DNA of 64,000 nucleotides from Algoriphagus vanfongensis DSM 17529 (GCF_000429465.1 NZ_AUBX01000014.1:1-64000); one strand, 5' to 3'; positions 52,548-62,082 are shown, counted from the first letter of the stretch. Made by a program: numbers and translations. Notes: a model not told the origin generated them from the letters alone.

Positions 52548-53177
52548 ATGAATAACTGGAAGACTCTCAGTCTTTTGACATTTGCCTCTCTCTCCTTTTG
52601 GTATTGCAGCAGCAAGCCGCAACAGGTAGAGCAGCCCCTACCCAAACTTGGCAACTGGTACGTGGAAACTAACGGGGACACTGTTTACCATCAGATCGCT
52701 GAATTTAAGTTTCTCAACCAAGAAGGCGACAGCATCAGCAATGCCGACATGGCTGGAAAAGTCTATGTGGCAGATTTTTTCTTTACTACTTGCCCGACGA
52801 TCTGCCCGATCATGAAAAAAGAAATGCTACGGGTCTATGAGCTTTACAAAGACAATCCAAACTTTAAGATCCTAAGCCATTCCATAGATCCTACTCACGA
52901 TACACAGGAAGTGTTGAAGGATTTTGCAGAAAAACTGGGAGTAGAAGATGCCTCTACTTGGAATTTTCTCACTGGTCCATCCCAAAAAATCTACGAAATC
53001 GGACAAACAAGCTACCTAACCACAGCCCAAGAAGATCAGCTGGAGCCTGGAGGTTTTCTACATAGCGGAGCTTTTGTATTGGTGGACCAAAATGGCCACA
53101 TTCGAGGTGTTTACGACGGCACCAAAGCAGATCAAGTAGATGACTTGATCAGAGACATACCCAAAATTCTTCCCTGA
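52548..53177 (+). CDS. SCO family copper chaperone lipoprotein
   Basis: 209 aa. Lipoprotein signal ends FWYC (Cys20). The thioredoxin-like domain has the copper/thiol motif TTCPTICP (Cys82, Cys86) and the third ligand His172 in GGFLHSGAF. SCO proteins insert copper into the CuA site of cytochrome oxidase or keep its cysteines reduced. Its stop shares a base with the start of the cytochrome c gene (TGATG), so the two are coupled. No cytochrome oxidase gene is in the window. Confidence 0.93.
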   Translation: MNNWKTLSLLTFASLSFWYCSSKPQQVEQPLPKLGNWYVETNGDTVYHQIAEFKFLNQEGDSISNADMAGKVYVADFFFTTCPTICPIMKKEMLRVYELYKDNPNFKILSHSIDPTHDTQEVLKDFAEKLGVEDASTWNFLTGPSQKIYEIGQTSYLTTAQEDQLEPGGFLHSGAFVLVDQNGHIRGVYDGTKADQVDDLIRDIPKILP

Positions 53178-53623
53178 TGAAATTCCCGACTTTGGCGCTA
53201 GTTGCCCTGCTCTTTTCCTGCGCTCCCAAAGCTAGTGATCAAGAAAACACCCTTGCTCAGATCTCCGATCCGGAAGTGATGAAATATGCAGTCAATGGAA
53301 AACGACTCTATGAAAACAACTGCGGAAACTGCCATCAGAATGATGGAAAAGGACTCGGCAAGCTGATTCCGCCTTTGAGAGATTCAGACTATTTCAAGGA
53401 AAGCATGCATCGGTCCATCTGGATCATGAAATATGGCCAAAAGGGTGAAATCATCGTCAATGGTGAATCTTACAATCAGGCCATGCCTGCCAATCCCAAT
53501 CTGACTCCTCTGGAAATCTCCCAAATCAGCACCTATCTCTACAATATCTGGGGGATGAATGAGGGTGAAATCAGTTCGTCGCAGGTAGAAAAATACCTCA
53601 AAGAAAGACCTGAGAAATTCTAG
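53177..53623 (+). CDS. c-type cytochrome lipoprotein
   Basis: 148 aa. A signal ending LLFSC (Cys15) indicates a lipidated anchor. One haem site CGNCH (Cys49, Cys52, His53) and a likely axial Met in QAMPANPNL (about 104). The class I cytochrome domain is complete. It carries electrons in the periplasm. Its last bases overlap the end of the convergent lipoprotein gene by four bases (53620-53623). Confidence 0.92.
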   Translation: MKFPTLALVALLFSCAPKASDQENTLAQISDPEVMKYAVNGKRLYENNCGNCHQNDGKGLGKLIPPLRDSDYFKESMHRSIWIMKYGQKGEIIVNGESYNQAMPANPNLTPLEISQISTYLYNIWGMNEGEISSSQVEKYLKERPEKF

Positions 53624-54042
53624 TTTTCAAACTCCTGATCGGCCTTTTCAAGGACTTCCTTGATCTGCTCATTGACTTTCTGCACTTTGATCATTTGTTC
53701 TTCCAGATAGACTTTAACCTCCTCCGGAGACATGTCGCCATCTTCGATTTCGTACTGCCTCATCCAGGAAAACATCCCCTCATATGCCTGATCCAGATCA
53801 TAAGCCAGCGCTTTCAAAGATTGGATGCGCATGGAATCCACTTGATCACTTGACTCAAGTTCTTTGACCTGGTCCAGTGCCTTTTTCTCTTGGGATTTTA
53901 ATTTACCCATCAAAGGCATCACCTCATCATGGATCTCGATCAACTCAACTCTTTGTAAATCATTCAACTCCTTTTGGCTCGGGCCGCAGGAATAAAAAAT
54001 TGAAAATATTGCAAAAATTAAAATTGAAATAACTCTTTTCAT
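53620..54042 (-). CDS. Small coiled-coil lipoprotein, function unknown
   Basis: 140 aa. Lipoprotein signal ends FYSC (Cys19), then GPSQKELND. Almost the whole mature chain is predicted helical with heptad-like runs (VMPLMGKLKSQEKKALDQVKEL; VYLEEQMIKVQKVNEQIKEVL), acidic overall. Such proteins are frequent in Bacteroidota with no known role. A TACCTTTA -7-like box lies upstream (complement of 54063-54070). Convergent with the cytochrome c gene. Confidence 0.65.
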   Translation of the reverse strand: MKRVISILIFAIFSIFYSCGPSQKELNDLQRVELIEIHDEVMPLMGKLKSQEKKALDQVKELESSDQVDSMRIQSLKALAYDLDQAYEGMFSWMRQYEIEDGDMSPEEVKVYLEEQMIKVQKVNEQIKEVLEKADQEFEN

Positions 54043-54078
54043 GGCGGGGATTAATAATGCGCTAAAGGTACTATTTTT

Positions 54079-54099
54079 TCTTATTTAAGTCTTATTTAA
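54079..54099. repeat. Tandem 10-mer TCTTATTTAA with 11-base spacing
   Basis: TCTTATTTAA occurs at 54079-54088 and again at 54090-54099, one helical turn apart, in the divergent region between the lipoprotein gene and the aminotransferase gene. It may be a regulator site. Confidence 0.4.
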
Positions 54100-54167
54100 A
54101 AAAATTTATTAAGTCCCAAAAATATAAAATTCCTTCTTTAATTTTAGGCATCAAAAAATTATCTTGA

Positions 54168-54989
54168 ATGAAACCCTATTGCTTTTCGGACGGAAAAATC
54201 ATCGACTCCTCATCGGCCAATATTCATCCAATGGACTTGGGATTGATACGAGGGTATGGCATTTTTGATTTCTTTCGCACAGTCAATCATCAAGCCTTGT
54301 TTTTGGAAGATTATCTGGACAGATTCATTGCATCTGCCAGTAAGACCCATCTTCCCATAACTTACACCAGAGATGAGCTGAGACAAATCATCCGCGAGCT
54401 GATCGACAAGAATGATCTTCAGGCTGGCGGTATGAGAATGATGCTCAGTGGCGGTTTGTCAGACAATCATTTTTCTCCGGCAGAAGGCAAACTTTTCATT
54501 TTTGCAGAGTCATTGATCTTTCCTTCAGAAGAAAAATACCAGCAAGGCGTCAAGCTACTCAGTCTGGAATACATCCGCCCGATCGCAGATATCAAGACGA
54601 CCAACTATGCACTGGCGGTATGGCATTCGGTGAATTGGAAAAAAGAGGGAGCTGAGGATGTCCTTTATCACATGAACGGTGTCATCAACGAGAGTTCTCG
54701 TAGCAACTTCTTCATCATCAAAGACGGGCAGCTCATCACCCCAGGCGACCATATCCTGATGGGCATCACCCGAAAAAACCTCATGAAGATGGCTAAAAAT
54801 GTCGTGGTCAGACCGATCACTTTGCAAGAAGCCTGGGAGGCAGATGAGGCATTTATCAGTAGCACGACCAAAGTACTTCTCCCCGTGACTCAAATCGACG
54901 ATACTCCTATTGGAAACGGTAAACCAGGGCCAATTTCCCTTTCGCTGCTTCAGCAATTCAAGGAACTTGAAAAAGAACTCTGCTTCTAA
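54168..54989 (+). CDS. Class IV aminotransferase (branched-chain / aminodeoxychorismate lyase type)
   Basis: 273 aa, fold-type IV PLP enzyme. The catalytic Lys143 lies in IKTTNYALAVW, Glu175 in NESSRSNFF binds the pyridine nitrogen, and MGITRKNLM carries a phosphate-binding loop. N-terminal HPMDLGLIRGYGIFDFFRT matches both branched-chain aminotransferase and aminodeoxychorismate lyase (PabC). The short length and the RGYGIFDF block do not separate the two; I favour neither strongly. It has its own strong terminator and no biosynthetic neighbours. Confidence 0.85.
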   Translation: MKPYCFSDGKIIDSSSANIHPMDLGLIRGYGIFDFFRTVNHQALFLEDYLDRFIASASKTHLPITYTRDELRQIIRELIDKNDLQAGGMRMMLSGGLSDNHFSPAEGKLFIFAESLIFPSEEKYQQGVKLLSLEYIRPIADIKTTNYALAVWHSVNWKKEGAEDVLYHMNGVINESSRSNFFIIKDGQLITPGDHILMGITRKNLMKMAKNVVVRPITLQEAWEADEAFISSTTKVLLPVTQIDDTPIGNGKPGPISLSLLQQFKELEKELCF

Positions 54990-54996
54990 AAAGCAT

Positions 54997-55032
54997 AAAA
55001 AAAGCCCTGAAGTTGATTTCAGGGCTTTTTTT
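54997..55032 (+). terminator. Bidirectional terminator
   Basis: Stem AAAAAAAGCCCTGA with its complement around a short loop, T runs on both sides, between the convergent aminotransferase and DUF3299-like genes. Confidence 0.9.
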
Positions 55033-55033
55033 C

Positions 55034-55468
55034 TTATTCTACTAAGGCGGCATCCTTGAGAATATACATGAGTTTTTCAGGATCTTGAGAATTCAAGGTA
55101 AGCTTTCCTCGTACTTTCACACGCTTGGAAGTATACTTGATAGGATCGGAAAGCATGACTTCCATTACTGTCTCCGGTCCTCCTGATCCACAGAAAAAAC
55201 ACTCCGCCAAAGGAAGGCTGGACAAGATGATATGTTCTGGTTTGAACATACCTTCAAAAGGAATAATATACCCATCAGCCTCCACTACTTCCCCCTCCAT
55301 TTTCTTGATATTTTCTGAGAAAACCGGCACATAAAGTTCTCCAAAATTATCCTCGCTGATCTTATAGGTCACCTCAGATAGATTTTTCCACACATTTTGA
55401 TCCTGCGCTTGTGTCATTCCTACACTGCACAAAAAGACCAAACCAACTAACCATTGTATTCTTTTCAT
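55034..55468 (-). CDS. Secreted DUF3299-like protein
   Basis: 144 aa with a signal peptide (about 1-21, ending TQAQ). The mature part has GEVVEADGYIIPFEGMF and LAECFFCGSGGPETVMEV (about 87-104), a cysteine pair F-F-C-G near a glycine-rich turn, which resembles DUF3299-type proteins that often accompany ABC exporters of the lipoprotein-release kind. The family has no known activity. It follows the FtsX-like permease after 25 bases and is the last gene of the operon. The DUF3299 assignment is tentative. Confidence 0.55.
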   Translation of the reverse strand: MKRIQWLVGLVFLCSVGMTQAQDQNVWKNLSEVTYKISEDNFGELYVPVFSENIKKMEGEVVEADGYIIPFEGMFKPEHIILSSLPLAECFFCGSGGPETVMEVMLSDPIKYTSKRVKVRGKLTLNSQDPEKLMYILKDAALVE

Positions 55469-55493
55469 AGGATTTACTGAATTTGCTCCCTAG

Positions 55494-56735
55494 TTAACTT
55501 TTTGTCAATTGCTTTGCAATACTTGTTTGATAAGCCGACCAAGCTGGTATAAGAGAGGCGACAATACCCACTCCCAACGCAAAAACCAGTATCCAAAGTT
55601 CGTCTTGCAAGAAAACCCAAGGATTCAACGAGGCTGCTACCCCTTGGTCATTGACTGAAATAATCCCTGCCAGAAAGCCATGTCCCAACACAATCCCAAG
55701 GACGGCACCTAAAAACGTCAAAGTCAATCCTTCTAAAAAAACCAACATCACCAACTGCATTCTAGACGCACCAATAGACCTGAGAATAGCCAAATCATAT
55801 TTGCGCTCCTTGAGTGAATTATATAGTGCGATGAAGATCCCCAGTCCTGAAATCCCAATCAGGATCAGAGCCAACCCCTGCAGCAAACTGATCCCTACTC
55901 CCAGCAATTCAAATAGCCGGGACATTTCAAATGAAGGAGAAGCAGCTTGCATCCCTGTACCGGAGTTGATCATGCGAGGCAATTGAATAGCTGCCATCGG
56001 GCTACGATATTGTAGAAGTAGAGTCGTCAGCTCTCTCTCCTGCTCAGTCTGAGGAAATCCCCTTTCCGCGACTGGCTGATGAAAGAGATCGTGAGAAGAC
56101 TCCGACTCTGTACTATCTGCCTCATCGTGAGTATACCATACCGATTCGATGGATGTTAGCACCAATCTATCTACCACATTTCCTTGAGGCTCCAGCACAC
56201 CGGTCACCTTAAAGGCATGCTCCTCATGATCATGACTTCCTTCGCTAATTCCATGACTTCCTTCAAAGGTATCCCCCACTTTCATTTGACTTTGTCTCGC
56301 CATTTCCGCTCCCAGTACCACATCAAATGGCATTTTCCAAGGCTCTCCTTCGGCAAACTGAACCTGATATAGATCGAGATAGTCGTGGTTGGTACCGACG
56401 ATTCGATAGCCTTGATAATTGTCTCCCAATGCCATCGGGATGATATTTTTCACCAGTCTACTTCTTGATATTTTCTGAGCCTCTTCCATAGCTATATTCC
56501 CAGTAGGAAAATCCACATGATAGACAGAAGAAAGAATCAACTGGAGTGGACTTCCTTTGGCGCCGACTACCAAATCAATACCTGCTGCATCCTGATTCAT
56601 TTTTTTCTCAAACTGATCCTGGATCAGTAGCAATACAGTAATGATAGCCAAGCCCAAGGCTAGCAGGAGTACATTTAGTCCTGTGGAGAGTGGACGAAAG
56701 GTCAGGTATTTCCAACTGAGTTTGAAAAGATTCAT
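55494..56735 (-). CDS. FtsX-like ABC transporter permease
   Basis: 413 aa. Four membrane helices: one near the N terminus (about 15-40) and three at the C-terminal part (SLLQGLALILIGISGLGIFIALYN, VFLEGLTLTFLGAVLGIVLGHGF, LWILVFALGVGIVASLIPAW). A large periplasmic domain lies between (about 45-280). This is the MacB/FtsX type VII architecture, used in lipoprotein release or peptide export. It overlaps the ATPase gene by four bases (56732-56735). Confidence 0.9.
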   Translation of the reverse strand: MNLFKLSWKYLTFRPLSTGLNVLLLALGLAIITVLLLIQDQFEKKMNQDAAGIDLVVGAKGSPLQLILSSVYHVDFPTGNIAMEEAQKISRSRLVKNIIPMALGDNYQGYRIVGTNHDYLDLYQVQFAEGEPWKMPFDVVLGAEMARQSQMKVGDTFEGSHGISEGSHDHEEHAFKVTGVLEPQGNVVDRLVLTSIESVWYTHDEADSTESESSHDLFHQPVAERGFPQTEQERELTTLLLQYRSPMAAIQLPRMINSGTGMQAASPSFEMSRLFELLGVGISLLQGLALILIGISGLGIFIALYNSLKERKYDLAILRSIGASRMQLVMLVFLEGLTLTFLGAVLGIVLGHGFLAGIISVNDQGVAASLNPWVFLQDELWILVFALGVGIVASLIPAWSAYQTSIAKQLTKS

Positions 56736-57364
56736 GAGGATCTGACTTCTATAAAATTGGCAATATGGTCTTTGACACGCTGATCGTGAGTGACGATGAT
56801 CAGTGCAGCTCCGATCTTCTTGGCTTGACCTTCCAATAACTGAACTACCTTAGCCGCATTTTCATCATCCAAACTGGAAGTAGGCTCGTCAGCCAAGATC
56901 ACCTGAGGCCGATTGACCAAAGCTCTGGCAATCGACACGCGTTGAGATTCACCCTCACTGAGTCCCTGCACAGAAGCATTTGCTTTGTGCCCCATTCCGA
57001 GTTCCTTCAAGATGAAATCAATCTCCTGCGAATGCTCTTTGGCAAAATATTGAGCCACTTGGAGATTTTCTCTTACAGACAACGGGGCCAGTAAATGCGG
57101 TTTTTGAAAAACCAACCCGATGTTTTTGCCTCGAAATAAATCCAATTGAGCTCCGGAAAGCTTCATAATATCAGTTTCTCCAAGTATCACGCTACCTGAC
57201 TGCGGAATCAGCAATCCTGCTAATAAATTGAGTAAGGTAGTCTTACCACTACCGGACTTCCCCAAGACAAGCATGGACTCTCCTTCTGACAAAGAGATGT
57301 CGGGAAATGAAAGCTGAGATTGACCTGGGTGGGTGTATGTCAGACCACTCGAAGAAAAAAGCAT
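56732..57364 (-). CDS. ABC transporter ATP-binding protein, LolD/MacB type
   Basis: 210 aa ATPase, short form. Walker A is GKSGSGKTT, signature LSEGESQRVSIARAL (about 138-152; canonical LSGGQ is LSEGE here) and Walker B VILADEPTSSLDD. It drives the FtsX-like permease. The kinase gene lies 1 base upstream, so transcription is surely shared. Confidence 0.92.
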   Translation of the reverse strand: MLFSSSGLTYTHPGQSQLSFPDISLSEGESMLVLGKSGSGKTTLLNLLAGLLIPQSGSVILGETDIMKLSGAQLDLFRGKNIGLVFQKPHLLAPLSVRENLQVAQYFAKEHSQEIDFILKELGMGHKANASVQGLSEGESQRVSIARALVNRPQVILADEPTSSLDDENAAKVVQLLEGQAKKIGAALIIVTHDQRVKDHIANFIEVRSS

Positions 57365-57365
57365 A

Positions 57366-58541
57366 TCAGTTTACAGGTATTTTCACTTCAAAGGTAGTTC
57401 CTTTATTGATTTCGCTTTCAAAATGGATCTGTCCATTCATCACTTCCATACATTTTTTCACGATGGACAAGCCCAAACCAGAACCTTCAACGATGCCTAC
57501 ATTTTTGGCTCTGAAAAAACGGTCAAAAAGTTGGCTTTGCTCTGATTTAGGAATTCCAATCCCAAAATCCTTGACTTCTCCTATTAAGAAATTGTCCTGA
57601 AAATCTAACTTAAAACGCACTTCTCCTCCATCTTTGGAGTATTTGACAGCGTTGGACAGAAGATTTTCAAAAGTCTGGTAAAGGATCTCCTGATCCGAAG
57701 TGATCGTCTTGGGAAGAGCTCCAAGTTCAGTTTTGATCACAACCCCATTTTCTATCCCCGCCTTGACCGTATCGAGGAGTTCTTTGACAAATGCCCCCAA
57801 ATACATCTTCTTGGGCTTGTATTCCATTTTGTTTGCATCTGCTTTTCCAAAAAACAACACACTCGTCAAGAGATTATTCAGAGCCCTTACGGAGTTTTCG
57901 ATTTTGGTACCGTGCTTGGCTATTTTCTGTTTGAAAGGATGGTCTTTTTCTGCATACATCTGCAGAAGCTGTGCGGAGCTCAAGATGGAAGTCAGAGGGG
58001 TCTTAAATCCATGTGAGACATTCATCACGATCCTGGTTTTCAGCTCATTGATTTCCCGTTCTTTCTCCAGCGCTTTGGTCAGTTCTTTATTGGCTTCATA
58101 GAGTTCGGCTGTCCGGATTTTTACTTTTTCTTCCAGCTGATTATTGAGCTTCTGAAGTTCTTTTTCTTTCCTGTCTTTGAAGATCGCCAGCTCGATCACC
58201 ATATTCAATTCCCGGATATTGAATGGCTTGATCACATAGGCAGAGGGATTGGTTCCTACTACCTTATTCAGCGTCTCAGCATCTGAGCTCGCACTCAGGT
58301 ATACCACTGGAATATCAAATCGCTCATTGATAATCTCCGTGGTGGTGATACCATCGAGTTCGCCAGCCAGATTGATATCCATCATGACGATATCAGAGTG
58401 ATTTTCCTGCAAAATTTCGAGTGCCTTTTCACCCGTATCTGCTATCCCAATGATCTGATGATTGTTTTTTTCGAGTGCTCTTTGGAGAAGAAGTGCGGAG
58501 ACTGAATCGTCTTCGACAATGAGAATATTAAGGCTGAACAT
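57366..58541 (-). CDS. Response regulator-histidine kinase hybrid with altered H-box
   Basis: 391 aa. N-terminal receiver (1-120) with Asp55 as phosphorylation site and Lys105. A coiled linker (about 125-168) follows, then HisKA with His177 in NVSHGFKTPL and a HATPase domain (about 275-391). In HisKA kinases the residue after the phosphorylated His is nearly always Glu or Asp and helps catalysis; here it is Gly178. The ATP pocket motifs (FENLLSNAVKYS, DFGIGIP, GSGLGLSI) look intact. It may be impaired in autophosphorylation or act in phosphorelay. It lies 45 bases downstream of the large kinase gene. Confidence 0.85.
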   Translation of the reverse strand: MFSLNILIVEDDSVSALLLQRALEKNNHQIIGIADTGEKALEILQENHSDIVMMDINLAGELDGITTTEIINERFDIPVVYLSASSDAETLNKVVGTNPSAYVIKPFNIRELNMVIELAIFKDRKEKELQKLNNQLEEKVKIRTAELYEANKELTKALEKEREINELKTRIVMNVSHGFKTPLTSILSSAQLLQMYAEKDHPFKQKIAKHGTKIENSVRALNNLLTSVLFFGKADANKMEYKPKKMYLGAFVKELLDTVKAGIENGVVIKTELGALPKTITSDQEILYQTFENLLSNAVKYSKDGGEVRFKLDFQDNFLIGEVKDFGIGIPKSEQSQLFDRFFRAKNVGIVEGSGLGLSIVKKCMEVMNGQIHFESEINKGTTFEVKIPVN

Positions 58542-58586
58542 TGCGAATGGGCTGGCGAATTAATTAAAGAGTTGAAAATACAAAAA

Positions 58587-61500
58587 TTATGAGTCCGACA
58601 AGGGAATTTCGACAATTACACGGGTCCCCTGATTCTTGGCACTTTCCAGCACGATGGTTCCTCCCAAAAGATCCAAGAGGCTCTTGGTGATACTCATCCC
58701 TAATCCAGTGCCTTCAAACTGCCGCTGATGCCCGGTACTTTCCTGCTCAAAGGGCTGGAATACTTTCCCTAGAAATTCCTCTCCCATCCCAACTCCCTCA
58801 TCTTCTATTTTGACCAAAAGATAATCATCCTGATGATCTACTGTCACTTTGACCGTGCCGGATTCGGAGTATTTCAGCGAGTTCCCTAAAAGGTTGTTCA
58901 GAATCATTTCCAAAAAACGCTTATCCGTTCTCCCCATGATAATTTTCTTTCGCAGATCAAGTTTCAGATGAATGCCTTTCCGCTCAGCATGGGCAAAGAA
59001 TGGCTTCATCACCATACTGATAAACTCCAGCAAGTCAAACTCCGAATAGATCACTTCCATTTTGTTGGCTTCGATCTTGGCCATGTCAAGGATGGAAGAA
59101 ATCGTGGACAGCAACCGCTCCCCACTCTGCAAAATCAACTCCAACTCCTCTACCAAACGCTGGTCATCTTTGCGAGTCATCATGATATGCTCCGTGCCTC
59201 CCAAAATCACATTGAGTGGTGTCCTGATCTCATGACTCACATTGGAAAGAAGACTTGTCTTAAACCTGTTGGCCTCCTCGGCCTTTTCCTTTGCCTCTCG
59301 GAGTCTTTTTTCGATTTTCCTTTCGAAAGTCACATCCCTAAAAACAGACAGAATCAATTCCGCATTTTGACCTTCGGTAGGAATAGGCTTGGAAAATATC
59401 TCCAGCTCCCTTTCATCGAGTCCCATGTAGATCTTGGTATCAAATGCCGATCCTGACTCAGGTAGCTGGTCGATTGACTGCTGAAACTTACCCACCAATT
59501 CCTCATCTTTGAGCACCTGACAGAGCGTCTGCCCTTCCAGAGCCTTGGGCAAAGTGCCGATAAAAGAGGCAAAAGAAGGGTTTGCCGCTACGATCACTTC
59601 TCCATTCAGGCTGAGCAAAAGCCCATCTTTGGAGCTATCCCAGACGTTTTTAAACTGCACTTCAGCCTTCAGTTTTTCTTTATCCTTCCGACTCACTGCA
59701 GACTCTAGAACCCCCAATTTCTGAAGCTGATCAAAGAATGATTTCACAAAAAATCCTACCCCCACTAGAAAGACAGACACCAAAGCGAGGAACCAAAACC
59801 TAAGATAGAAGGGCTGAAGCACTGTAAACGGATGACTGGAACGCACCGCTGATTCCTCCTTGCCTTCATAGCTAGATTTGATCTCAAACTGAAAAGTTCC
59901 AGCCGGCAGGCTGGGGTAAAATATCCGCTGGGACTTTGGTTCTTTGAGCAGTGTCCACTCATCCTCAAAACCTTTCAAGCGATAATGCACCCACAGTTCC
60001 TTTTCTTCGTTGAAGCCCACTGCGGCATACTCGACCTGCAGGGAATTCTGAGAAAAATCCCCTCTTACATCTTCCCGATCCAAAATCGACTCTCCCTCCA
60101 GCAAAAGTGATTTGATATGGATTTTTGGCCCTCCAGAGGCCACAAACTGCTCATTTGGTTTAAAAATAGAAAAGCCATCCAGCGTCCCTACCATAATCCT
60201 CCCAGCCACTCCTTCGACCAGAGCACCTCGATTTGTCTCATTGTTTGCCAAGCCATTTTGATGGTTGTAGTGAGTGATCGCATGCTTAGTGATGCGATAT
60301 ATTCCATCGTCAGTTCCGCACCATACCACTCCACTACTATCCATCAAAAGTGAAAACACCGGGCGACTGACAGTCTCTTCGCCTATTCGATAGTCCATCA
60401 CTTTGGAGTTTCGGATGATTTTCAGACCCGATTCCGTTCCTAGCAAGATGCCTTCAGGAGTTTCCAAAAAATCATACCCGTCAGCCACCAGATAATCCTC
60501 GGTTTCGATCAGATTCTCGGTATTTTCCAAGCGACTGGCCCTCATGAGCAGGATTCGTCCATCTTTGAGCTTACTGGCTTTTCTTAGGTAGAAAAACTTA
60601 TGGTTCATCAGCTCTTGAAGCTCTTCCTGAAGGGAGTTTTCAAAAAGTGAATTCCCTCTATTCTTGGTTGAAGAGAGATATACTGTAAAGGGGCTTGTGA
60701 TCAATAAAGTATCTCCGAAAACCTGAACAGACGAAATGGGTCTATTATCTGGAGCGGCGAACAGCTCCACCCGCTCGGTCGCATCATCGTACCTTCCGAC
60801 TCCTTTGATATTTGCCGAAAACCAGAGAATCTGATCGTTTTCCTTCGAAAAATTCACTACTCTACTGGTTGGCAGTATTCCGTTGCCTGAATTCTTAAAG
60901 ATTTCTTTGACTAGGTTTCTAGAAATTTTCTGGATGCCATTGTTATACCCAAACAAATACTCATCGCCTTGTAAAGCGCCAATAGCAGTCACCTCCTGAC
61001 TCATCAGGCCGGACAAGGCAGAATTGTAATTTTGAAATGCTAGACTGTTAACATTGGCTATGCCACGAGAAGTAGCCAACCAAAGTATCCCTTCTCGATC
61101 AATCAGAAAGTCATTGATATGAAATACCCGAAATGTCTCTTCCATGTCAAAATCCAGCGGTCTCTCCGAGCCATAAGAAATCTTGATCAAGTCAGAATTG
61201 AAATGATAAAAAACACTTCCTTTGCTGAATTCCAAGCCCAAGAGATTGCCGGGAAGCGAAAAACCCGGCTTGATGTCTCGATCCAAAATTTCCTTCGGAT
61301 GAAATAAATCCGGTCCCTTTGCCAAAAAATCAGGCCCCAAAAAGTAATATTCGCCTGTCTCTGGAGATTGCTTCACCAAAGCTGGCGCAGTAGGAATGAT
61401 ATTTTGATCCCAGTGAATTTTTTTGAAGGTGCGATCTTGCAGCTGATAACTCGCCTTCAAGAAGAAAAAAACTGGGTGATCCGAATCCCCTCCCAATTGG

Positions 61501-62021
61501 GTAAAGACTCCCGAATCATTGGAGACTTTATCAAAAATCAACGGTGAACCTCCTTCTTTCCAATATAGAAACCGATCCGACAAATCCAATGCATATTCCA
61601 TTTCGGCGCCTTTGCCTCTAGTGCTAAAGCGAATCCGGGATTCATTGACTAGAGAATCTACACCATCAAAGACCACTTTTTGCCAGGCTCCATAGCCCCC
61701 TTTCCAAAAATTACCTTCACCACGGGCGTCGTAAAGCCAGATCATCCCCTCCTCATCTTGATGCATCCTGACTTGGTATTCAAATTCGGAGAGAATCGTA
61801 TCCGGTAGTGCCAGTGTCTCTACACCATCCGAATAAAAAATCCCACGAGGGGTAGACATCCAGATTCTACCCAAACTATCCTGTTCTAGTTGAAGGACAC
61901 TTTGCACGGGAAGTCTGATTCCTTTTGGATTGGTATTGTACTCAAAGGTCTGTGCCTGTAGCTCGAAAACTACAAGTAGAAACACAAGCGCCAAAAGGGC
62001 TTTGCGAGATAAGCGATTCAT
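58587..62021 (-). CDS. Large membrane sensor histidine kinase with Reg_prop/Y_Y_Y sensor
   Basis: 1144 aa. Signal peptide (about 1-24), a periplasmic sensor of two-component-regulator propeller repeats (motif LEQDSLGRIWMSTPRGIFY, DREGILWLATSRGIANV, DSSGVVWCGTDDGIYRI) and a Y_Y_Y domain (about 650-725), one membrane helix (about 738-760), a PAS-like domain (about 790-900), HisKA with the normal SHEIRTPL (His near 929) and a complete HATPase domain (about 1030-1143). It has no receiver or DNA-binding domain, unlike the hybrid sensors that control polysaccharide loci. Its likely phosphoacceptor is the receiver of the next gene. Confidence 0.9.
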   Translation of the reverse strand: MNRLSRKALLALVFLLVVFELQAQTFEYNTNPKGIRLPVQSVLQLEQDSLGRIWMSTPRGIFYSDGVETLALPDTILSEFEYQVRMHQDEEGMIWLYDARGEGNFWKGGYGAWQKVVFDGVDSLVNESRIRFSTRGKGAEMEYALDLSDRFLYWKEGGSPLIFDKVSNDSGVFTQLGGDSDHPVFFFLKASYQLQDRTFKKIHWDQNIIPTAPALVKQSPETGEYYFLGPDFLAKGPDLFHPKEILDRDIKPGFSLPGNLLGLEFSKGSVFYHFNSDLIKISYGSERPLDFDMEETFRVFHINDFLIDREGILWLATSRGIANVNSLAFQNYNSALSGLMSQEVTAIGALQGDEYLFGYNNGIQKISRNLVKEIFKNSGNGILPTSRVVNFSKENDQILWFSANIKGVGRYDDATERVELFAAPDNRPISSVQVFGDTLLITSPFTVYLSSTKNRGNSLFENSLQEELQELMNHKFFYLRKASKLKDGRILLMRASRLENTENLIETEDYLVADGYDFLETPEGILLGTESGLKIIRNSKVMDYRIGEETVSRPVFSLLMDSSGVVWCGTDDGIYRITKHAITHYNHQNGLANNETNRGALVEGVAGRIMVGTLDGFSIFKPNEQFVASGGPKIHIKSLLLEGESILDREDVRGDFSQNSLQVEYAAVGFNEEKELWVHYRLKGFEDEWTLLKEPKSQRIFYPSLPAGTFQFEIKSSYEGKEESAVRSSHPFTVLQPFYLRFWFLALVSVFLVGVGFFVKSFFDQLQKLGVLESAVSRKDKEKLKAEVQFKNVWDSSKDGLLLSLNGEVIVAANPSFASFIGTLPKALEGQTLCQVLKDEELVGKFQQSIDQLPESGSAFDTKIYMGLDERELEIFSKPIPTEGQNAELILSVFRDVTFERKIEKRLREAKEKAEEANRFKTSLLSNVSHEIRTPLNVILGGTEHIMMTRKDDQRLVEELELILQSGERLLSTISSILDMAKIEANKMEVIYSEFDLLEFISMVMKPFFAHAERKGIHLKLDLRKKIIMGRTDKRFLEMILNNLLGNSLKYSESGTVKVTVDHQDDYLLVKIEDEGVGMGEEFLGKVFQPFEQESTGHQRQFEGTGLGMSITKSLLDLLGGTIVLESAKNQGTRVIVEIPLSDS

Positions 62022-62082
62022 GCCGGCTAAATTAGGAAAAGAAGGCTTATGTCAAATTAGCTTGAGAATGTTACTAGATTCT

